From contig NZ_JACSPY010000015.1 of the NCBI RefSeq assembly GCF_014836885.1, positions 1 through 61,265 on the forward strand: DNA of 61,265 nt, in the 5' to 3' direction. Source of the stretch: Brevibacterium gallinarum (GTDB lineage Bacteria > Actinomycetota > Actinomycetes > Actinomycetales > Brevibacteriaceae). The number at the start of each line of letters is the position of its first letter. The stretch's first letter is position 1. Shown here piece after piece: positions 60,400-61,265 of the stretch. A program made the translations under genes and the position numbers. The notes beneath the pieces were generated by a model. It was not told the DNA's origin and made no database searches. It was given only the letters and a program-made list of their open reading frames with translations.

Positions 60400-60486
60400 A
60401 GGATCAGTATGTGATTCGGTCCCCCGACGAGACCGCCTGCCGGCAGGTAGGGTGAGGGTCAGATCACCGAAGAAGATGGAGTCGTG

Positions 60487-61185
60487 ATGCGATAGAACCG
60501 CTCACCCTGGACTGACGTCTGGGGAAATGCCCACCTGTTCCCCATCGCCCTGGCGACTGTCGCCAGCGGCCTGGGCTTCTACGTCCCGGTCAGTGCGCTG
60601 TTCCTGTTGAGCCGGGGTCAGTCTCTTTCAGACATCTTCATCTTCGAGACGATCCTCGGTGCGAGCATCCTCGTCGCGGAGGTGCCCAGCGGCATCGTCG
60701 CCGATCGCATCGACCGCAGATGGGTGATCATCGCAGGGTTCGGCTTCAACGCTGTCGCCGAAACGCTGTTCGCACTCGCGGGGCCCCATCTCGCTTTCAG
60801 TGTCTCCTTCGCCCTCAGCGGTATGGGCATTGCCATGCTCACCGGCGCACTCGACGCCTATATCTACGACGCGCTCGGCTCTGCAGCTGAGGACCGAGGC
60901 GTCGGAGTGTGGGGACACCTCAGCTCACTGGAACTGACCGCCGGAGTCATTGCTTCAGCCTGCGGCGGCCTGCTCGCTGCGGTCGATATCACCTGGCCAG
61001 CGATCGCCACCGCAGTCGCAGCCTCAATCGGCGCTCTCGCCACGGGCCTGCTGCCAGCCCAGCCGACCGGCACGAGTTCACCGACGCGTGAGAGCGAATC
61101 CTCGCTGGACCAGCTGCGGCAGGGAGTCGTCCTGCTCTTCTCCACCCCGATCCTGCTGCATGTGGTTGCTGCCTCAGGTGCGTGC
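60487..61185 (+). pseudogene. MFS transporter gene, disrupted at both ends
   Basis: ATG 60487 (GAAGATGGAG upstream) is followed by CGA and then an in-frame TAG at 60493. The rest of the N-terminal helix is open: PWTDVWGNAHLFPIALATVA, then FYVPVSALFLLSRG. MFS features follow: ASILVAEVPSGIVADRIDRR as the loop 2-3 signature, and a second group of helices to about residue 230. Homology stops near 61185, where unrelated sequence begins, so the second half of the transporter is missing. A single C-to-T change could explain the stop (CAG to TAG). Reinitiation at a later codon is possible but unlikely to give a working protein. Confidence 0.75.
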
Positions 61186-61265
61186 TTCTGTCCCGCGTCA
61201 AGTAGTTGGCAGGATTTCCTTGGTTTTGAATGTCGGGGTGGTGGGGTCGGCTAGGCCCAGGTGCA
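61186..61265 (-). mobile_element. Probable end of another insertion element (cut by window edge)
   Basis: From about 61186 the MFS reading is replaced by new sequence. On the minus strand it contains a frame ending TPTFKTKEILPTT then TGA (stop at 61198-61200), plausible as the C-terminus of a transposase. CTTCTGTCCCGCGTC next to the junction may be a terminal repeat. Only 80 bp are visible, so the family cannot be named. Confidence 0.35.

Noticed and set aside
1..61265. CRISPR array or cas genes
   Set aside because: No regularly spaced direct repeats or Cas-like proteins were seen.

Overview
The window is about 61 kb of high-GC (roughly two thirds G+C by eye) actinobacterial chromosome. Many genes start with GTG. 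Several have a TANNNT -10 hexamer only 6-7 nt before the start codon, which suggests leaderless mRNAs. Several clusters are typical of Actinobacteria: DUF3027 with an extended cold-shock protein, a helicase-associated protein with an XPB-type helicase, divergent pdxH and serC, galU beside a RimJ-type acetyltransferase, and a c-di-AMP riboswitch before an NlpC/P60 gene. Together they point to a Micrococcales-type organism. Brevibacterium is my best guess, by inference only.

Layout. Positions 1-600 hold the end of an IS481-type transposase and two small unknown genes. From 0.6 to 6 kb there is a LysR/YeiH pair, an MFS exporter and a divergent Lrp/EamA pair. From 6.1 to 8.2 kb an AbiE type IV toxin-antitoxin operon sits between the intact eamA gene and a decayed partial copy of it. 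From 8.2 to 34.5 kb is mostly housekeeping and transport: acetyltransferases, an ornithine-cyclodeaminase-family protein, succinate-semialdehyde dehydrogenase, a MoaB/MogA-like protein, GalU, 5-formyl-THF cyclo-ligase, an SAF protein, MscL, a DedA protein, a threonine dehydratase-like enzyme, RecQ, a CydDC-type ABC pair and a LysE exporter. It ends with a 1554-residue helicase-like protein that has a nuclease-like C-terminal domain but altered Walker motifs.

From about 34.6 to 41.9 kb, next to tRNA-Arg(CCU), lies an accessory island. It has a decayed IS481 transposase, then two adjacent reverse transcriptases of much lower G+C than the surroundings, then a hairpin-rich stretch carrying ACACACAC, then an ISL3 element with a perfect 8-bp target duplication. 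The reverse transcriptase pair looks like a type 3 defence-associated RT system (DRT3: Drt3a/UG3 plus Drt3b/UG8). The ACACACAC segment is my candidate for its template RNA. This is the most interesting locus in the window.

From 42 to 61 kb the sequence returns to host genes: DUF805, PPK2 with a universal stress protein, GlsB, an HNH nuclease, NlpC/P60 under a c-di-AMP riboswitch, a DtxR-family regulator, an aldehyde dehydrogenase, pdxH/serC, DUF456, MFS/DUF3027/Csp, and the helicase-associated protein with XPB. The right edge holds an MFS gene broken by an early stop codon and apparently cut by another mobile element.

All calls come from reading the sequence and from remembered family features. 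No database search was run.
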